Shown here: piece by piece, positions 60,957-64,000 of the stretch
Layout of the letters: the number at the start of each line of letters is the position of its first letter
Position numbering within the stretch: position 1 is the first letter of the stretch
From: Oscillospiraceae bacterium
Lineage (GTDB): Bacteria > Bacillota > Clostridia > Oscillospirales > Acutalibacteraceae
Direction of reading: 5' to 3'
Assembly (NCBI GenBank): GCA_910574935.1
Contig: CAJTCU010000001.1
Location: 310,001 to 374,000, forward strand
DNA length: 64,000 bases
Program-made: the position numbers and the translations under genes
Notes under the pieces: model-generated
The model's input: the letters and a program-made list of their open reading frames with translations, nothing else
Databases searched by the model: none
What the model was told of the DNA's origin: nothing

Positions 60957-62138
60957 GTGGCGAGCATCCGTAAACGAGGGAACAGCTACTTGCTGGTCGT
61001 ATCCATGGGCTATGATTTCTATGGCAAACGCCGCAAGCCCCAGCAGAAAACCGTACATCCGCCCGATGGTCTAACGCCGAAGGCCAAGGAAAAGTGGCTC
61101 GAAGAAGAAGCCGCACTCTTCGAGCGACAGTGCCGTAATGAGCCATTCAAGGCGGTGGATAAAACCATCACTCTCGCAGCTTATACCGAGATGTGGCTGC
61201 GGGAAATTGCTCCAAATAAGCTGGCAAAATCCACCTTGGCCCGCGACAAGCAAGATATTGACCGCTTCATGCCGCGCCTGGGCGGCTACAAGCTGACCGA
61301 CCTCAAGCCCGAACATTTCCGAAACCTTTACGCTGAACTTCGTAAGCAAAAGAATTCTGTGACCAGAAAGCCGCTCTCCGAATGCACCATTGAAGGTGTC
61401 CACGCTTGCTTGTGTGGTATCCTCTCTGATGCGATGGAGGGCGGCTTTTTGTCGCATAACCCTGCTTGGCGCACCTACAAGTACGCTGGCAAAAAGAAGA
61501 AAAAGCAGAATGTGGCCGACGAGGAAACTACGCAGAAACTCATTGCCGCGCTGGAGGAAGAAAGCATCAAATACGAAACTTACTTCAAACTAATCATTGC
61601 CACTGGTATGCGCCGAGGCGAGTGCTGTGGGCTGAAGTGGTGCGATGTAAACTTCAAGGAGAAGTCCATCCACATCTGCCGGAACGTGGTTAAAGTTACA
61701 GGCGAGGATATTATCGTCAAGGAACCGAAGACTGCTTCGGGTGACCGTTACGTTTATTTCTCGGCTGAGATGGCGAGTCTTCTCAAAGAGTACCGCAAGT
61801 TCTGTGAGCAGGAAACGGAAACCTATGATGAGCGAAAACTGTCTGCTGATGACTATATTTTCCGCAGGCATGGCATGGAACTGCCTATGACCCCCAGCAG
61901 TTTTACTTGGCGGTTCAAGCTGATTCTCAAAGAAACATGGCCTACCATCCAACCTTAATGTCCACAGCCTCAGACACACTGCGGCGAGCCTTATGATTGC
62001 AGGCGGGGCCGATGTAGCTACGGTGTCTGGTTACTCGGACACTCTCAGGTGTCCACTACGCTGGACATCTACACCCACGCCTTCGATGACAAGAAGAAAG
62101 CAGCCAGCGCAGTTTTGCAGGAGAGCCTGGACATCTGA
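60957..62138 (+). pseudogene. Tyrosine recombinase Int2, frameshifted
   Basis: The first 325 codons are intact (ASIRKRGNSYLLVVSMGYDF; catalytic Arg in TGMRRGE). Then the frame shifts near 61935 so that NVHSLRHTAASLMIAGGADVATVSG lies in the next frame. It shifts again near 62025, after which LGHSQVSTTLDIYTHAFDD ends at TGA 62136. Both shifts fall in the catalytic domain, separating HxxR and the Tyr from the rest. GTG 60957 has AAAGAGG upstream. Either a recent pseudogene or sequence errors at two sites. Confidence 0.8.
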
Positions 62139-62143
62139 CAGAA

Positions 62144-62182
62144 GAAAAAGAGTTCAAGTCCTCGTAAAGAGGGCTTACTCTT
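62144..62182. terminator. Bidirectional terminator between int2 and 141-residue gene
   Basis: Imperfect stem AAAGAG...AAGTCCTC / GAGGGCTT...CTCTTT with loop GTAAA, overlapping the stop of the convergent minus-strand gene. Equivalent to 23299-23322. Confidence 0.55.
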
Positions 62183-62600
62183 TCTCTGTGTTGGCATCCA
62201 GTAGTCGCTGGATGCCTTCGTCAGTGTACGAGAGCAGCTTGACATATTGATGGGCAATATTTTCGCGGCACTCTGCATAAGTACCAGTAGAGATAGCCTT
62301 TTCTTTCTCTGCCTTCAAGTCAAGATACTCCTGCAACGCCGATTCATCCTGATAAAAAATCACGTTGAACTTGCCCTGATTCAGCGACAGGGGAAAGAGG
62401 TCGGTTAAAAGTGCCTCATCCTCCGCATAGTAACGAACGCCATACTTTTTGCACAGCCTATCGAACTCCGGCAGAAAGCTGTTGCGCTCCTCTTCGGTAT
62501 CGCAAGGATGTGACAACGCAATCCTCTTCACCCCAGCCCGAACCATCTCGCAAAAGCAATCGGCAGCGCCTAAGCGGTAGGATAATTTATCGATTTTCAT
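62175..62600 (-). CDS. Att-adjacent 141-residue protein, unknown (intact copy)
   Basis: MKIDKLSYRLGAADCFCEMV, VKRIALSHPCDTEEERNSFL, an EFDRLCKKYGVRYYAEDEAL segment, FPLSLNQGKFNVIFYQDESA, then a long helix. A mixed alpha/beta protein with conserved Cys/His (C15, C17, H33, C35) but no recognised family. ATG 62600 lies 4 bp after the P-loop kinase stop, so the two are co-translated. Homologues occur, broken, in the same place in both other islands (23317, 40983), showing that it is a fixed part of the element. Confidence 0.8.
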   Translation of the reverse strand: MKIDKLSYRLGAADCFCEMVRAGVKRIALSHPCDTEEERNSFLPEFDRLCKKYGVRYYAEDEALLTDLFPLSLNQGKFNVIFYQDESALQEYLDLKAEKEKAISTGTYAECRENIAHQYVKLLSYTDEGIQRLLDANTEKE

Positions 62601-62604
62601 GAAA

Positions 62605-63234
62605 TCAACTCTTATTAGCAATCATGATATCTTCAATAATCTTATCAAAAACACGCTCTCGATCTGACGATGTATCGTAAATTGTGAATCTATATTTTGC
62701 CAGATAATCCATCATAACCCGGTTAAATGGAATAGCGTCTCGTGTAACATAATCTGTCAATTCGTCCTCACTCAAATTATATGTCCAGTCGTCTTCTGTA
62801 TCGTACTTTTTGAAGTCGCTTACATACTCATCAACCGTCTTTTGGCCCTGCACTAATCCGATCAAAATAAAGCGGTCTTTCAATTCATTCACCCCATATT
62901 CTTTCAGGATAGAGGTGATTTTTTCAAAATCAAAGTACCAGCCTTCCAGCACAAAAGCGTTGTCTTTTACATTGTGTGCACGGAGATTTAACTCTCCCGC
63001 AAATCCTGTATCAGACGAAAACAGGCCCAGGAAGTGGCCGATAAATGGAGCAATGTTTTCTGTTGTTTTATCCCTGTTCCAGTTCAGACGAATGTCCAAC
63101 TGTGGGTATGCCGCATGAAATGTAGCGACAAGTTTATCCAGGCTGATGACAAAGTAGCCTAACTCTTTGTGGAGCCTTTTTGCCAAGGTCGTCTTTCCGG
63201 CTCTTGAGGGGCCGACGATAATAATGTTTTTCAT
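62605..63234 (-). CDS. P-loop kinase-like AAA protein (copy C)
   Basis: 209 residues. GPSRAGKT (8-15), LDKLVATFHAAYPQLDIRLN, FVLEGWYFDFEKI and KYDTEDDWTYNLSEDEL, about 80 percent like copy B. Small P-loop kinase fold, substrate unknown. ATG 63234 has GAGGTG seven bases before. It starts 22 bp from the terminator that follows the tRNA and is co-oriented with it, so weak read-through from the tRNA promoter could express it when integrated. Confidence 0.87.
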   Translation of the reverse strand: MKNIIIVGPSRAGKTTLAKRLHKELGYFVISLDKLVATFHAAYPQLDIRLNWNRDKTTENIAPFIGHFLGLFSSDTGFAGELNLRAHNVKDNAFVLEGWYFDFEKITSILKEYGVNELKDRFILIGLVQGQKTVDEYVSDFKKYDTEDDWTYNLSEDELTDYVTRDAIPFNRVMMDYLAKYRFTIYDTSSDRERVFDKIIEDIMIANKS

Positions 63235-63256
63235 AATAAACACCTCATACGCGGGC

Positions 63257-63295
63257 AAAAAAGTTCGCGCACCCACAAAATCAGGTGCGCGAATT
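63257..63295 (-). terminator. Terminator downstream of tRNA-Arg
   Basis: Stem AATTCGCGCACC / GGTGCGCGAACTT with a 10-base loop, and a T6 run on the minus strand after the tRNA CCA end. Confidence 0.75.
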
Positions 63296-63314
63296 GGATG
63301 CAGCGTCACGCTGC

Positions 63315-63391
63315 TGGCGCGCTTGACTGGATTCGAACCAGCGGCCCTCAGAGTCGGAGTCTGATACTCTATCCAACTGAGCTACAAGCGC
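63315..63391 (-). tRNA. tRNA-Arg (anticodon CCG)
   Basis: 77 nt with a standard cloverleaf: acceptor GCGCTTG / CAAGCGC, D arm GCTC...GAGT, anticodon stem TCAGA / TCTGA with loop CTCCGAC (anticodon CCG, reads CGG), T arm GCTGG / CCAGT with loop TTCGAAT, discriminator G and encoded CCA. It is the integration target of the islands; its 3' 46 bp are repeated at 43238 and 23805. Confidence 0.95.
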
Positions 63392-63433
63392 ATATTTATG
63401 AGAACCGCGAAACCCGCGGTAGTCAACCTTGTA

Positions 63434-63458
63434 AAAATAGTGGTCAAACAGTAGTCAA
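63434..63458. repeat. Putative integrase arm-type repeats (copy C)
   Basis: TAGTGGTCAAACAGTAGTCA, the third occurrence of the paired TAGTAGTC motif, now beyond the intact tRNA. Its presence here suggests another element end lies upstream of the tRNA. Confidence 0.5.
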
Positions 63459-63544
63459 CGGCGAAATTTTTTCTCTCTCAAGACCCCGCCAGCCCTAGAA
63501 AACACTGGGTTTTCCGGATTATCTCAACTGAACCGGCCTGAACC

Positions 63545-63583
63545 GTCGGAGTCTAATACTCTATCCAACTGAGCTACAAGCGC
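63545..63583 (-). pseudogene. 5' half of a second tRNA-Arg(CCG)
   Basis: Minus strand GCGCTTGTAGCTCAGTTGG...GACTCCGAC matches the first 39 nt of the tRNA with one substitution, preceded by the same AAATAT bases. After the anticodon the sequence departs into GGTTCAGGCCGG, unlike a tRNA 3' half. It is the stump of the original gene or a second target, split at the same crossover position. Confidence 0.7.
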
Positions 63584-63677
63584 ATATTTCGTCTTTACAA
63601 AACGAAAAGACATTTTACCAACGAAACCTAGTATATCACAGCCAAAAGAAAACCTGTGTCGAATTGTGTCGAATCCT

Positions 63678-64000
63678 TTAATAAGTTTTAGGAATATCCG
63701 GCATACTATAAAAACGCTCTAACAGTTCAATGATTTTTTCTGAAGAAAGATTTCGGTCACGAATAAACGCAATAATCGTTTTTTCGTCCACACTCAGGTC
63801 TCCCACCTTCACTGGGTCCGCTTTCACCTTTTTAGGCGGCCGGCGCGCTCCGGAATCATATAAAATTAATTGGGAATCCAAACTACTATCCGACTCTGGG
63901 AAAAACTCCTCAATCGGCACTCCAAAAATCCGAGAGATCCGGGTTAAAGTAGCCGGATCCGGCGTGGTCTTGCCTGTTTCATAATACGTATATGTGGAAC
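63678..64000 (-). CDS. XRE-family regulator, partial (runs off window)
   Basis: The frame read from the window edge gives TYYETGKTTPDPATLTRISR, then IFGVPIEEFFPESDSSLDSQ and a C-terminal helix KTIIAFIRDRNLSSEKIIEL before TAA at 63678. The first part is the end of an XRE helix-turn-helix (scaffold helices 4-5). The 5' end lies outside. It is probably resident chromosomal sequence flanking the tRNA-island array. Confidence 0.75.
   Translation of the reverse strand, partial: STYTYYETGKTTPDPATLTRISRIFGVPIEEFFPESDSSLDSQLILYDSGARRPPKKVKADPVKVGDLSVDEKTIIAFIRDRNLSSEKIIELLERFYSMPDIPKTY

Larger units (their letters stand above)
43238..63360. mobile_element. Right integrative mobilisable element at tRNA-Arg(CCG)
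   Basis: About 20.1 kb between two identical 46-bp tRNA-derived repeats. From left to right: arm-type repeats, HepT/MntA, retron, DUF6809, DUF2971 gene with a nested serine-recombinase element, DUF6076 pair, RepA-like ATPase, MobC, relaxase with nested gene, Int1, Int2 (frameshifted), the 141-residue protein and the P-loop kinase. It has no type IV secretion genes, so it would need a helper conjugative element to move. Confidence 0.8.

Noticed and set aside
1-64000. CRISPR array or rRNA operon
   Set aside because: No regularly spaced short repeats and no rRNA sequence seen; the repeated tRNA halves are 20 kb apart.

Overview
The window looks like part of a Firmicutes chromosome, most probably a gut Clostridia of the Oscillospiraceae type (Flavonifractor / Lawsonibacter / Intestinimonas-like). 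The reasons are strong AGGAGG-type ribosome sites, many lineage-typical families (DUF6809, DUF6440, DUF6076, cysteine-rich VLP, MobV, RepA_N), GC-rich housekeeping genes and AT-rich imported patches. The genus is inference; no rRNA gene is present.

Layout. 1-4.6 kb: a minus-strand unit of glucose-6-phosphate isomerase and a Gfo/Idh/MocA oxidoreductase, a metallo-beta-lactamase-fold (MBL) gene and recombinase debris. 4.6-14.5 kb: a cell-envelope sensing system, made of an OmpR-type response regulator, a histidine kinase, two lipoproteins, an ABC ATPase, an ABC-2 permease and a permease fused to a lipoprotein-like domain. The same direct-repeat operator with the same spacing precedes the regulator gene and the lipoprotein/ABC operon. 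14.5-23.8 kb: remnants of a Tn1549-like element, a broken DUF2971 gene, a type III restriction-modification pair, and a decayed replication/mobilisation module. 23.8-31 kb: an Abi_2 remnant, an AgrC/AgrA-like LytTR two-component system, a GH2 glycosidase with an internal deletion, a MATE remnant and a LacI regulator. 31.4-37.5 kb: a sugar operon (isomerase, split transketolase, FGGY kinase, apiosidase-like glycoside hydrolase). 37.5-41 kb: a run of truncated and fused genes ending in two decayed tyrosine recombinases. 41-43.2 kb: an HD, MBL and P-loop kinase operon.

43.2-63.4 kb is a well-preserved integrative mobilisable element. It carries a HepT/MntA pair (toxin ORF with an early stop), a complete-looking retron (NDT-like effector, msr-msd RNA, reverse transcriptase), DUF6809, a DUF2971 gene split by a 7.45-kb serine-recombinase element, a RepA-like ATPase, MobC, a relaxase with a gene nested inside it, two tyrosine recombinases, a small unknown protein and a P-loop kinase.

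The organising principle is the tRNA-Arg(CCG) gene at 63315-63391. A 46-bp copy of its 3' half recurs at 43238 and 23805, each next to a terminator on one side and paired TAGTAGTC-type repeats on the other. Three related elements have therefore integrated in tandem at this gene. The oldest (left) is heavily decayed, the middle one keeps only its right end, and the right one is nearly intact. Defence-type cargo (type III RM, retron, HEPN/MNT, Abi_2, DUF2971) lies mainly in these islands.
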